Shown here: one piece after another, positions 1 to 8,437 of the stretch
How the letters are laid out: each line of letters opens with the position of its first letter
Position numbering within the stretch: position 1 is the first letter of the stretch
Origin: Tissierella creatinini
GTDB taxonomy: Bacteria; Bacillota; Clostridia; Tissierellales; Tissierellaceae
Assembly (NCBI GenBank): GCA_005046945.1
Contig: SUSS01000007.1
Location: 61,996 to 125,995, forward strand
Direction: 5' to 3'
Length of the DNA: 64,000 nucleotides
Notes under the pieces: model-generated
What the model was told of the DNA's origin: nothing
Databases searched by the model: none
What the model saw: the letters and a program-made list of their open reading frames with translations, nothing else
Program-made: the position numbers and the translations under genes

Positions 1-132
1 CTTAATAAGTTTATCCATTACATCCTTGCAAGAACTACATATATCTATAGAATAATCATCTTGTTCTAAACTATATTTAAGTCCCTTAATAAAGGATTTG
101 TCCGTATCTATTATTAATATTTTACCCCTCAT
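1..132 (-). CDS. Response regulator receiver domain, N-terminal fragment (runs off the window)
   Basis: The frame is open from an ATG at 132 to the window edge and gives 44 residues. The start, MRGKILIIDTDKSF, fits the first beta strand and acidic pocket of a CheY-like receiver (Asp9 and Asp11). A GGGGGAG ribosome site lies 5-11 bases upstream and overlaps the end of selB, so it is probably translated from the selB message. The phospho-acceptor Asp and any output domain lie outside the window, so the regulated target is unknown. Confidence 0.6.
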   Translation of the reverse strand, partial: MRGKILIIDTDKSFIKGLKYSLEQDDYSIDICSSCKDVMDKLIK

Positions 133-146
133 AAAATCTCCCCCTA

Positions 147-2036
147 TTAGATTAGGGTTCTTTTTTCCCCATCCCTCTTTGTAATCTTCAATCCATCGAA
201 GTATTCTAAAAGTCCTAAGCCTACTTTTCTATTGGTTTGGAGCAAATCCCTGTATTCCCCTATGGTTATAGAACCATTTGCTAAAATATGCTTCTTAAGT
301 TTTTCCAAGGCTTTATCAAAGCTTGACTTTAACAAAAATATTTCATCGTTTATCCTTACAATTTCACCACTAGAAATAAGAGCAGAAATCACCTCATCTA
401 CCTCATCTGAATTATTTGAGAACTCTTCCTTCTTAGGTGATATATATTCATTAATCTTTAGCTTAGATATTATATTATTCTTAAGCACCTGCTTCTCTGG
501 TGTATAATACGGTACAAAATCCTTAAGCCTTAACATATCCCCTTCTTGCATTATCTCTTCAGCGTCAATAAAGCTTTGGATAATCATATCAGCAATTCTT
601 GGCTTGACTTTATTCAGAACCTTGCTTCTTATCTCCTCTTTAGAGATCCCAGGTCTCAATGGAAATCTCTCATGATATGATCCTATTTCTTTTAGAGTTT
701 TATCTATAAGTTTTCTATATTGATTAATGTGTATAGGATAAGATTCTTTGGTAGCATTGAATAAAAGGACCTTACCTTCCTCCACTAGAACTTTAACGTC
801 CCTTTCTATATTCTCTACCAGCATAGAAGTTTTGACAGAAATATCCTTTATAGATGATAATTCATCAGCCAATATAATCTTTTCAAGTATATCTGTAGTG
901 CTGCCAGATTCCTTAACCTCCAGTTCCTCTATAACATTTTCATCAAATCTCTTTTTCTTAGAAGCATTAGGCTCTAGTATTACACCGCCTCCAATGGTAA
1001 ACATAGGTGAATAGTATCTTAGGATAAATCTATCCCCACGTTTTGCCACGATGTTTTCCTCAAGTCTCAATTGAGCAAATGTCTCTTCTCCAGGTAATAA
1101 TTCATCTCTATCAAGGAGTACTACTCTGCAGAGCACCTCTTCAGTACCTATATATAGATGTAGTCGGGTTCTATTGTTTATGGTCTTATCAATAGATTTA
1201 ATAAGTTTAATCTTTACATCCATTAAACTAGTATCCATCATTGATTTAACAGGAGCTACTACAGAACCTCTATGAATATCCTCCTTCTTAACTCCTGCTA
1301 AGTTGATTGCAACTCTTTGTCCTCCGTAGGCTACAGGAGCATTTTCATCATGAACCTGTAATGTCCTAATCCTGGCCTTTAGATCTCCAGGATATATTTG
1401 CACTTCATCCCCCGTCTCTAACTTCCCAGCTAGAAGGGTCCCCGTTACAACTGTACCAAAGCCAGATATTGTGAATACTCGGTCTATAGGAAGTCTTGGC
1501 ATGTCGTTTTCGTTTTTTTCTTCCAGGTCCTTAGAATAGGTTTCAATTGTATTAATAAGCTCATCGATACCTGTTTTCTTAGTTGAGGATACCTTTATTA
1601 TTGGACTATTTTCTATAAAAGTCCCCTTGATTGCCTTTCTTACATCCTCTTCTATTAGCTCTGACCACTCTTCATCTACTAAGTCTGTCTTAGTTAAAAC
1701 TACTATCCCTTTCTTGATTCCAAGTATATCGAGGATTGCAAGGTGTTCCACAGTCTGAGGCATTATGCCTTCATCTGCAGCTACTACTAATAATACTATG
1801 TCAATACCAATAACACCTGCGAGCATATTCTTAATAAACTTTTCATGACCCGGAACATCAATTATTCCTGCTCTTTGTCCGCTTGGCAAATCAAAATAGG
1901 TAAATCCTAATTCTATGGATATTCCCCTCTTTTGCTCTTCCGCAAGTCTATCAGTATTTCTTCCGGTTAAAGCTCTTATTAAAGTAGTTTTCCCATGGTC
2001 AATATGACCTGCTGTCCCAATTATAATATGCTTCAT
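147..2036 (-). CDS. selB: Selenocysteine-specific elongation factor SelB
   Basis: This GTPase delivers Sec-tRNA(Sec) to ribosomes paused at UGA codons that carry a SECIS hairpin. The N-terminal EF-Tu-like G domain shows GTAGHIDHGKTT at residues 7-18, DVPGHEKF at 60-67 and TKTDLV at 115-120 (NKxD variant). Beta-barrel domains follow, and the C-terminal third (about 380-629) matches the winged-helix repeats that bind SECIS RNA. At 629 residues it is normal length for bacterial SelB. It starts 2 nt after the selA stop, which indicates co-translation in a selD-selA-selB order. No tRNA-Sec gene was found in the window. Confidence 0.96.
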   Translation of the reverse strand: MKHIIIGTAGHIDHGKTTLIRALTGRNTDRLAEEQKRGISIELGFTYFDLPSGQRAGIIDVPGHEKFIKNMLAGVIGIDIVLLVVAADEGIMPQTVEHLAILDILGIKKGIVVLTKTDLVDEEWSELIEEDVRKAIKGTFIENSPIIKVSSTKKTGIDELINTIETYSKDLEEKNENDMPRLPIDRVFTISGFGTVVTGTLLAGKLETGDEVQIYPGDLKARIRTLQVHDENAPVAYGGQRVAINLAGVKKEDIHRGSVVAPVKSMMDTSLMDVKIKLIKSIDKTINNRTRLHLYIGTEEVLCRVVLLDRDELLPGEETFAQLRLEENIVAKRGDRFILRYYSPMFTIGGGVILEPNASKKKRFDENVIEELEVKESGSTTDILEKIILADELSSIKDISVKTSMLVENIERDVKVLVEEGKVLLFNATKESYPIHINQYRKLIDKTLKEIGSYHERFPLRPGISKEEIRSKVLNKVKPRIADMIIQSFIDAEEIMQEGDMLRLKDFVPYYTPEKQVLKNNIISKLKINEYISPKKEEFSNNSDEVDEVISALISSGEIVRINDEIFLLKSSFDKALEKLKKHILANGSITIGEYRDLLQTNRKVGLGLLEYFDGLKITKRDGEKRTLI

Positions 2037-2038
2037 TA

Positions 2039-3451
2039 CTAATCCTCAACTCCCAAGGCATATTTTATTCCTTTCACTACAAGTTCGATTTCTTCATCTT
2101 CTATGGTTCTTACATCTAAATATACCCTATCCTTATTAAGTCTTGCAATAAGAGGTATATCATAATGTCTAAGGTTTTCTTCAAATGAATTAATGCTAAT
2201 CTTCTTAATATCTAAAACCACACATTTAGTAGGTATTCTTTCAGTTGGAAGGGAACCTCCTCCTACCTCAGAGTAGCTATCCTCAATTTCGATTTCAATA
2301 TAAGCTGAATCAATATTATTCTCAATTAATTCCTTTAGCTTTCTTGACTTCTTATTTAATGTTTCCTTTGTCATAGTAAGCATTCTTAGTGTAGGGATTT
2401 CCTCCATAGCCTTTTTTTCATCTAAATAATACTTAAGGGTACCTTCAAGTGCTGCAATGGTGAATTTATCCACTCTAAATGCACGGGTGAGAGGGTTTTT
2501 CTTACATGCATCAATAAACTTCTTCTTTCCAACAATAACACCTGCCTGAGGTCCTCCAAGAAGTTTATCTCCACTGAAGGTAACCACATCTACTCCTCTT
2601 TTTAAGGAATCTTGAACCGTATTTTCATACTCTAAGGAATACTTAGATAAATCCACTAATACTCCACTACCTAAATCCTCAATTATTGGAATATCATACT
2701 TTTCCTTTAATACTGATAACTCCTCTGAATCAACTGCAGATGTAAATCCAACTACTCTGTAATTAGATGTATGAACCTTTAAAAGTGCTGCTGTATTTTC
2801 AGTTATGGCCTTTTCATAGTCCCAAAGGTGGGTCTTGTTTGTAGTACCGACTTCAACTAGATTAGCCCCACTTTGACTCATAACATCAGGAATTCTAAAA
2901 GATCCACCAATTTCAATCAGTTCTCCTCTTGATACTATTACCTCTTTTCCCTTCGCCATGGTGCTTAGAACCAGCATAACGGCGGCAGCGTTGTTGTTTA
3001 CTACCATTGCTGCCTCTCCACCAACAACGTCCTTTATTATTTCCTCCAGATGGCTATATCTTGAACCCCTTTGTCCTTTTTCTAAATCAAATTCAAGATT
3101 GGAATAATGAGAAGCAACTTCTAGTACATTCTCCATTATCTTCTTATTTATTAGGGATCTTCCCAGATTTGTGTGAATTACAACCCCTGTAGCATTAATA
3201 CATCTCTTTAACTTATATGAATCCTTCTTTTGAGCTTTAGCTTGAATATGAGAAGGAAGATTATTAATTGTGCTCTCAATCTCTTCCTCTGATATTCCAT
3301 TTTTTATTTTTCCCCTTAGGTCTTCAATCTCTTCTCTAATGGTATCTACAACAGTTATCCTTGGAATGTCCCTCATCAATTCCTTTATTTCATCCTTCTC
3401 CAATAACTCATCTATTTTAGGTATCAGAGTAAATAAGTTTCTATTTCCCAC
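2039..3451 (-). CDS. selA: L-seryl-tRNA(Sec) selenium transferase SelA
   Basis: SelA is a PLP enzyme that converts Ser-tRNA(Sec) to Sec-tRNA(Sec) using selenophosphate. The protein is 470 residues, normal for the family. The SelA-type PLP site FSGDKLLGGPQAG is present at about residues 292-304, with Lys296 as the expected Schiff-base lysine, and the substrate-region stretch INATGVVIHTNLGRS lies at 85-99. The start is GTG behind GGGTGG. It sits 14 nt after selD and 2 nt before selB, so the three form one Sec-synthesis operon. Confidence 0.96.
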   Translation of the reverse strand: MGNRNLFTLIPKIDELLEKDEIKELMRDIPRITVVDTIREEIEDLRGKIKNGISEEEIESTINNLPSHIQAKAQKKDSYKLKRCINATGVVIHTNLGRSLINKKIMENVLEVASHYSNLEFDLEKGQRGSRYSHLEEIIKDVVGGEAAMVVNNNAAAVMLVLSTMAKGKEVIVSRGELIEIGGSFRIPDVMSQSGANLVEVGTTNKTHLWDYEKAITENTAALLKVHTSNYRVVGFTSAVDSEELSVLKEKYDIPIIEDLGSGVLVDLSKYSLEYENTVQDSLKRGVDVVTFSGDKLLGGPQAGVIVGKKKFIDACKKNPLTRAFRVDKFTIAALEGTLKYYLDEKKAMEEIPTLRMLTMTKETLNKKSRKLKELIENNIDSAYIEIEIEDSYSEVGGGSLPTERIPTKCVVLDIKKISINSFEENLRHYDIPLIARLNKDRVYLDVRTIEDEEIELVVKGIKYALGVED

Positions 3452-3465
3452 ATAACCACCCTTTT

Positions 3466-4506
3466 CTATTCTACTTCTATATAATATTCCCTTTTTTCAT
3501 GTACTTCTCCAATTATAGCATATTCAACAGGACTATTCTCCAACTCTTTCATCAATATTTCAGCATTTTCTGGTTTAATGGAAATCAAGAGCCCTCCTGA
3601 GGTTTGAGGATCATATAGCAAATCCTCCATATATTGAGGTAATTTAGTTTTAAACAGCACATGATGAACTATATGCTTTTTATTTGCATAGGTACCTGCA
3701 GGTACTAATCCCATATTGGCATATTCAATTGCCTCTTCGATTACGGGTATTTGGGAGGCCTTTAGGCTAATGGTAACAGAACTTCCCTCAGCCATTTCCA
3801 GTACATGCCCTAGTAGTCCAAAGCCTGTAATATCTGTAAGGCTATTAACTCCACCTGCTTTATCAATGGCATTTTTCCCAATTTTATTTAAAGTAGTCAT
3901 GACCTTTACTGCCTTCTCATAAGCCTCAGGGCTTGCCATATCAGCTTTTATTGCCGTATTGATTACACCAAGCCCTATTGGCTTAGTAAGCACCAGTACA
4001 TCGCCTGGCTTTGCAGTTGCATTGGCTATTACCTTGTCAGGATGAACAAAGCCTGTAACCGATAGGCCATACTTTGGTTCATCGTCGGCTACTGAGTGAC
4101 CCCCTATGAGGATGGCTCCAGCCTCCTTAACCTTATCTGCTCCTCCCCTTAGGATCTCTCCAAGCACTTCAGGTTCTAAACAGTTAGGGAAGCATACTAT
4201 ATTCATAGCTAGACTTGGCTCTCCTCCCATGGCATATACATCGCTTAGGGAATTGGTAGCAGCTATTTGACCAAATGTATATGGGTCGTCTACTACTGGA
4301 GTAAAAAAGTCTAGTGTTTCAATAATAGCAGTATCATCGTTTATCTTATATACTGCAGCATCATCTGATGTTTCAAGACCTACTATCAATCTATCATCAT
4401 GAAATTTTGGTAAGTTGCCCAAAACTTGAGCTAGGGTCTCCGGCCCAATTTTAGCTGCTCACCCAGATGTCTTTGTAAGTTGGGTTAATCTCTTTTTTTC
4501 TGCCAT
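3466..4506 (-). CDS. selD: Selenide, water dikinase SelD, itself a selenoprotein (in-frame UGA)
   Basis: SelD makes selenophosphate from selenide and ATP. A plain ORF search starts at 4422 and misses the N-terminus. An ATG at 4506, behind GGAGGGAG, opens a frame that reads [15 protein letters not shown], then TGA at 4459-4461, then [19 protein letters not shown]. The UGA is codon 16, at the position of the catalytic Cys/Sec of SelD proteins, so it should be read as selenocysteine rather than stop. The full product is 346 residues, usual for SelD, with the Gly-rich nucleotide-binding region and [12 protein letters not shown] intact. It lies 13 nt after the comEA-like gene and 14 nt before selA. 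Confidence 0.95.
4427..4461 (-). promoter_or_regulatory. Putative bacterial SECIS hairpin in selD
   Basis: Immediately at and after the UGA the mRNA can fold. TGAGC..TA pairs with TAGCTCA (a three-base bulge on one side), and an upper GGG/CCC helix closes a loop containing GGAGA. The loop is about 20 nt downstream of the UGA, which fits bacterial SECIS elements, whose apical loop starts with exposed G residues. The fold was drawn by eye and has not been computed. Confidence 0.55.
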
Positions 4507-4519
4507 TTTACTCCCTCCA

Positions 4520-5137
4520 TTATTTTACACTAATTAGGTCCTTCAAACCACTGAATATTTTATCCCCTATTCCTGATACGTTTTTTAAATCATCTATGGT
4601 TTTAAAGGGGCTTGTACTTCTATAATCTATTATCCTTTGCGCTATTACTTTTCCTACTCCGGGAAGGCTATCCAATTCATCTAATGTTGCTGTATTTATA
4701 TTTATATTATTGCCCTTTAAATCATTATTATCTACTCTAGGATTTGAAGTTTGAAGTTCTACAGGCTCATTTGATTCTCCAATCCTTGGTACATATATCT
4801 TCTCCTCATCCTCTACCTTTTTTGCCAGATTTATTCTATCTAAATCCGCTTCTTTAGTCAATCCACCTGCTAGTTCTACAGCATCTATTACCCTATCTCC
4901 TTGAACTAGCTCAATTAAACCTGGGCTATAAACCTGCCCACTTATATGAACCATGATTATAATGTCATCTTCTGCTGTATCTATAGATGTTTGCGTTTGA
5001 GGTATATCCACTAAAGCCAAGGTTGGTTCTTCAGGTATTAATAAGTCCTGGATTAGAAATTTATAACCCAAAGAAGATACTACTATCAAAACTATTAATA
5101 GCATAACGATTTGTTCGCCCTTAGTAAAGGAACTCAT
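4520..5137 (-). CDS. ComEA-like helix-hairpin-helix DNA-binding protein, membrane anchored
   Basis: ComEA binds double-stranded DNA at the cell surface during natural transformation. This 205-residue protein has one N-terminal membrane helix (about 9-28), an SLBB-like domain (about 62-117, HISGQVYSPGLIELV) and a C-terminal pair of helix-hairpin-helix motifs (about 145-205, LDELDSLPGVGKVIAQRIIDY). That order is the ComEA architecture. No comEB/comEC follows; the next gene is selD, 13 nt away. It is probably the first gene of the sel transcription unit. Whether the cell is naturally transformable cannot be told from this gene alone. Confidence 0.85.
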   Translation of the reverse strand: MSSFTKGEQIVMLLIVLIVVSSLGYKFLIQDLLIPEEPTLALVDIPQTQTSIDTAEDDIIIMVHISGQVYSPGLIELVQGDRVIDAVELAGGLTKEADLDRINLAKKVEDEEKIYVPRIGESNEPVELQTSNPRVDNNDLKGNNININTATLDELDSLPGVGKVIAQRIIDYRSTSPFKTIDDLKNVSGIGDKIFSGLKDLISVK

Positions 5138-5234
5138 CTTCTTAACCCCCTAGTAACACTCTTTATCATTATTATACTAGTTATTTAGATTTTTTTGTTG
5201 TTTTTCATCTATTTTTGTAAAATAATTATTTCCT

Positions 5235-5264
5235 ATTAAAATTTATTTCTATTCATGGTATAAT
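5235..5264 (+). promoter_or_regulatory. Extended -10 promoter of the D,D-carboxypeptidase gene
   Basis: TGGTATAAT (ending at 5264) is an extended -10 element 34 bases before the TTG start. The -35 region is poor, as expected of extended -10 promoters. In the same divergent gap a TATAAT on the minus strand (5171-5176) could serve the comEA-sel genes. Confidence 0.5.
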
Positions 5265-5298
5265 CAATTTAGTAAAAATACATAGGTGGTGATTTTTT

Positions 5299-6564
5299 TT
5301 GAAGAAAGTAGCTTTTCTTTTAATTATAACTATATTGCTTAGTACATATTCTCTTTCCTTTGCGGAGACAAATTTAAAATTACAATCTGAAGGTTCGGTC
5401 CTAATGGACTATGATACCGGGAAGATTCTATATGATCATAATATGGACAAACCTCTCTTTCCGGCCTCTACTACAAAAATTATGACAGCTATCCTTGCAA
5501 TAGAAAACGGTAATCTAGATGATATAGTAACCGTAGACCAAGAGGTTGTTAGCCTAACGGAAGGAAGTAATATAGCCTTAGAACCAGGCGAGAAATTAAC
5601 AATGGAGCAACTTCTGTATGCTCTTTTAGTTCAATCGGCAAATGATGCAGCTTACGCTATAGCCAAGCATGTATCAGGTTCTATTGATGGCTTTGTTAAG
5701 CTGATGAACCAAAAGGCTAAGGAATTAGGTGCAACTAATACTAATTTTATAAACCCTAATGGACTGCATGATGATAAACATGTTACTACTGCTCAGGATT
5801 TGGCGTTGATAGGTCGATATGCCATGGAGAATGAAACTTTTAGAAAGTTTGTAAATACGCCTAAATATACTATAGGCCCTACTAATAAGAAGACTGAAAC
5901 ACGACATTTATGGAATACTAACAATCTTCTTGCAGGTAGTGCTTTAATCAACGTAGACGGAGTAAATGTACCCTATAAATATGAAGGCGCGTCCGGGGTA
6001 AAAACAGGTACTACAAGTCAAGCAGGAAACTGTCTTGTATCCTTCGCAGAAAAAGATAATCAAAAGCTTATTGCAGTAGTCCTTAAGGCTACGGGGGAAG
6101 CCAATGTTTATGGGGACTCTCATAAGCTTTTAAACTACGGGTTTAATACATTTGACAATGATATTTTAGCCTATGCAAATGAGTTCGTTGAAAATATAGA
6201 GATTAAAGACGGAAAACAGCTATATGTAGCGGGAGTAATGGAGAATGACTTCTCCTACCCAGTAACTGCAGATTCCCTGGGAAATATAGAAAGAAAGATA
6301 GTCTTAAGAGAAAATCTTCAGGCTCCTATTAAGAAGGGTGATTTACTTGGGGTTACTGAGTTTTATTTAGAAGGAGAAAATATCGGAAAGACCAATATTA
6401 TATCCACTATGGAAGTAGATGTAGATCCTAGTAGTAATATCTTACATAAGATATTTAGCAGATGGTATTTGTTTGTATTATTTGCAATCATTGTACTTAG
6501 ACTACAGTTTTTGCAAAAGAAGAAGAAAAGAAGATATAGAAGGAGTTCTTATAGTATAAGATAA
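5299..6564 (+). CDS. D-alanyl-D-alanine carboxypeptidase (class A, PBP5/DacF family)
   Basis: This enzyme removes the terminal D-Ala from peptidoglycan stem peptides outside the membrane. The 421-residue protein has a signal peptide (1-22) and the three serine-peptidase motifs: SxxK at Ser57-Lys60 (STTK), SxN at 113-115 (SAN) and KTG at 235-237. A beta-rich PBP5 C-terminal domain follows. It ends with a membrane helix (about 388-405, YLFVLFAIIVLRLQFL) and a basic tail, rather than a simple amphipathic anchor. The start is TTG at 5299 behind AGGTGGTGA; no ATG is available upstream. It is one of the few plus-strand genes, is monocistronic and is followed by a strong terminator. Confidence 0.93.
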   Translation: MKKVAFLLIITILLSTYSLSFAETNLKLQSEGSVLMDYDTGKILYDHNMDKPLFPASTTKIMTAILAIENGNLDDIVTVDQEVVSLTEGSNIALEPGEKLTMEQLLYALLVQSANDAAYAIAKHVSGSIDGFVKLMNQKAKELGATNTNFINPNGLHDDKHVTTAQDLALIGRYAMENETFRKFVNTPKYTIGPTNKKTETRHLWNTNNLLAGSALINVDGVNVPYKYEGASGVKTGTTSQAGNCLVSFAEKDNQKLIAVVLKATGEANVYGDSHKLLNYGFNTFDNDILAYANEFVENIEIKDGKQLYVAGVMENDFSYPVTADSLGNIERKIVLRENLQAPIKKGDLLGVTEFYLEGENIGKTNIISTMEVDVDPSSNILHKIFSRWYLFVLFAIIVLRLQFLQKKKKRRYRRSSYSIR

Positions 6565-6566
6565 AG

Positions 6567-6592
6567 AACCTGGCAAATGCCAGGTTTTTTAT
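6567..6592 (+). terminator. Rho-independent terminator of the carboxypeptidase gene
   Basis: A 9-bp stem, AACCTGGCA/TGCCAGGTT with a two-base loop, is followed by a T-run and lies 3 bases after the stop codon. Confidence 0.9.
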
Positions 6593-6608
6593 CTTACCAA
6601 TTTGCAAA
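6585..6608 (+). repeat. Post-terminator motif, copy 5 (weak, plus strand)
   Basis: After the terminator T-run the sequence TTTTTTATCTTACC then AATTTGCA resembles the motif seen after terminators at 11.4, 16.4, 17.2 and 27.2 kb, but with two or more changes and in plus orientation. Confidence 0.4.
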
Positions 6609-6646
6609 AGCCACAAATAGGGTTAAATCATGATTTAAGCATCGAT

Positions 6647-6765
6647 GAAACTGCTTGCAGTTTCTACACACCACTGCAACGAGGTGAGTGATTAATACAC
6701 CAACCTGTTGTAGAATGAGGAACCCGGCCGCTTATAGAAGCGGGGGATATCTTTACCTCGTTATA
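6647..6765 (-). repeat. Dispersed two-hairpin repeat, copy A (long form)
   Basis: Read on the minus strand, it starts TATAACGAGGT, has a GATATC, an internal hairpin CCGCTT/AAGCGG, a GTGTATTAATCAC stretch, then CACCTCGTT, CAGTGGTGTG and a terminal hairpin GAAACTGC/GCAGTTTC. The AACGAGG/CCTCGTT arms pair. Its left end overlaps the ridA stop codon (6761-6763). The terminal hairpin replaces the GCAATTGC hairpin of the other copies yet still pairs. Confidence 0.7.
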
Positions 6766-7138
6766 TTTCAGCTATTGCTTCTATTTCAATAACTCCACCT
6801 TTAGGAAGTTTTGCTACTTCCACTAAGCTTCTTGCTGGTTTGTGGTTTGAGAAATATTCTGCATATACTTCATTTATTTTCCCAAAGTTGTTGATATCAG
6901 CTACAAATACTGTTACCTTTACAGCCTTTTCTAATGATGATCCTGCTTGTTCTAATATAGCTTTTACATTATCAAGAGCCTGTCTTGTAGCCTTTTCGAT
7001 GTCGGATATAAGCTCTCCTGTTCCCGGTACTAGTGGAAGCTGTCCTGATGTAAATACTAGATTGCCTACTACAACTCCTTGTGAATAAGGACCAACTGCT
7101 GCCGGTGCCTTTTCTGTTGCTACTAAATTTAAACTCAT
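6761..7138 (-). CDS. ridA: RidA family 2-iminobutanoate/2-iminopropanoate deaminase
   Basis: RidA hydrolyses reactive enamine/imine intermediates released by PLP enzymes. The 125-residue protein covers the whole YjgF/UK114 fold. The conserved Arg (Arg103 in PARSLVEV) that contacts the substrate carboxylate is present, as is the C-terminal GVIEIEAIAEI. It follows rsfS by 11 nt and is the last gene of the obg-to-ridA run. Its TAA stop forms part of a dispersed repeat. Confidence 0.94.
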   Translation of the reverse strand: MSLNLVATEKAPAAVGPYSQGVVVGNLVFTSGQLPLVPGTGELISDIEKATRQALDNVKAILEQAGSSLEKAVKVTVFVADINNFGKINEVYAEYFSNHKPARSLVEVAKLPKGGVIEIEAIAEI

Positions 7139-7149
7139 TAAAATACCCC

Positions 7150-7503
7150 CTATTTTGTATTTTCTCTTTCATACTGAGACCATAATCTTTCAAGGTTGTA
7201 AAACTCCCTTTCATCCTTGTGGAATACATGAACGATTACGTCTTCATAATCTATTAAAATCCATCTCGCACTATTATAGCCTTCTTTGCTAGATAATGGC
7301 TCAAATCCCGCTAAAGACATTTTATCCTCAACCTCATCAGCTATAGAAGTGACCTGAGAAGATGAATTTCCACTTACAATTACAAAATAATCAGCTATAG
7401 ATGTCATCTTTGATATATCCAACACCTGCAGGTCTATACCCTTTTTATCCTCTATTGCTTTTTCAATAATAGACAACTTGTTGTCGATTTCTTTCATTAA
7501 CAT
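7150..7503 (-). CDS. rsfS: Ribosome silencing factor RsfS (Iojap/YqeL)
   Basis: RsfS binds L14 on the 50S subunit and blocks subunit joining during starvation. At 117 residues it is full length, with the family pattern DLQVLDISKMTSIADYFVI at about 24-42 and a C-terminal ILIDYEDVIVHVFHKDERE. It lies directly after the LCP gene (10 nt gap), in the conserved Firmicute order nadD-yqeK-(LCP)-rsfS. Confidence 0.96.
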   Translation of the reverse strand: MLMKEIDNKLSIIEKAIEDKKGIDLQVLDISKMTSIADYFVIVSGNSSSQVTSIADEVEDKMSLAGFEPLSSKEGYNSARWILIDYEDVIVHVFHKDEREFYNLERLWSQYERENTK

Positions 7504-7513
7504 TTACCCCTCC

Positions 7514-8437
7514 CTATTTATTCATAGTTACTGCGGTTTGATTATTTATGTTAAACATTTCAGACACCAATTTTTGAGTTTCTTCCTCATAGTGAACGTA
7601 GTAGGACAAACCACTTACCATTTTAGATTCACCAGGTAAGGTAACTGTATTCATAGTATCCAAATCATATTTTAATGCACTTAATCCAAATTTAGCTATA
7701 GTGGATAAAGGAATATTTGTAGTTATATAATCATTATATGCAGCATACATCTGAGGCACCTTTATTATATTGATCGGTCTCAAGGTCCTATTTACCATAG
7801 ACTTCATAAAACCTTGCTGTGCTTCTATTCTTCCCAAATCTGCATTTTTATAGCCCTTTCTAAATCTTAGATATTGCAGGGACTCATCTCCATCTAAAAT
7901 CTGATTACCTGCCTTTAAATCGATTAGTAGTGGTGGCTCTGCTGTTGGATCTTCATAATACATATCCATAGGTACATCTATTTCTACACCGCCAATTAAA
8001 TCTACAAACCTTCTTGCAAAATTATAATCAGCTATTACATAATATTCCAAATCTAAGTTTAGAAGGTTAGATACAGTTTCTAAGGTAAGTTCAGGACCAC
8101 CATAAGCATGGGCATGGTTTATCTTTTCTTTATATTTTCTACCTTCTATTTTTACCCTCGTATCCCTTGGGATAGATAATATGGATATTTCTCCTGAAGA
8201 CTTGTCCACATTAAAAACCATAAGGGTATCAGTTCTTGTGCCTATGCTATCTTCAACGTCCTTACTATCTACTCCCATAAGTAAAAAGTTGATGGAGTCG
8301 GATTTAGTCCCTTTATCCACAATTGGTGCTTCATCCAAATCACCTTTTACCTTTTGGGAATAAAAATTTGCACCAAAGAATACCAAACTAAAGATGATAA
8401 AAAAACTAAAAAAAACTCTAAAAAATCTTCTAAGCAT
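7514..8437 (-). CDS. LytR-CpsA-Psr (LCP) family cell-wall glycopolymer transferase
   Basis: LCP proteins transfer lipid-linked teichoic acid or other glycopolymers to peptidoglycan outside the cell. The 307-residue protein has a short cytoplasmic tail, one membrane helix (about 7-26) and an LCP domain (about 49-200). FLLMGVDSKD starts the domain, then come TDTLMVFNVD and SIPRDTRV, and the Arg/Asp residues that hold the polyprenyl pyrophosphate are visible. It overlaps yqeK by 8 nt and is co-transcribed with it. The polymer attached cannot be told from sequence. Confidence 0.92.
   Translation of the reverse strand: MLRRFFRVFFSFFIIFSLVFFGANFYSQKVKGDLDEAPIVDKGTKSDSINFLLMGVDSKDVEDSIGTRTDTLMVFNVDKSSGEISILSIPRDTRVKIEGRKYKEKINHAHAYGGPELTLETVSNLLNLDLEYYVIADYNFARRFVDLIGGVEIDVPMDMYYEDPTAEPPLLIDLKAGNQILDGDESLQYLRFRKGYKNADLGRIEAQQGFMKSMVNRTLRPINIIKVPQMYAAYNDYITTNIPLSTIAKFGLSALKYDLDTMNTVTLPGESKMVSGLSYYVHYEEETQKLVSEMFNINNQTAVTMNK

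Noticed and set aside
4423-4506. A frameshift or truncation of selD at its N-terminus
   Set aside because: A UGA at the known Sec/Cys position with the sel genes next to it is better explained by selenocysteine insertion.
6716-6745. The CCGCTT/AAGCGG hairpin as terminator of ridA
   Set aside because: There is no T-run on the minus strand after it, and it lies inside repeat copy A.
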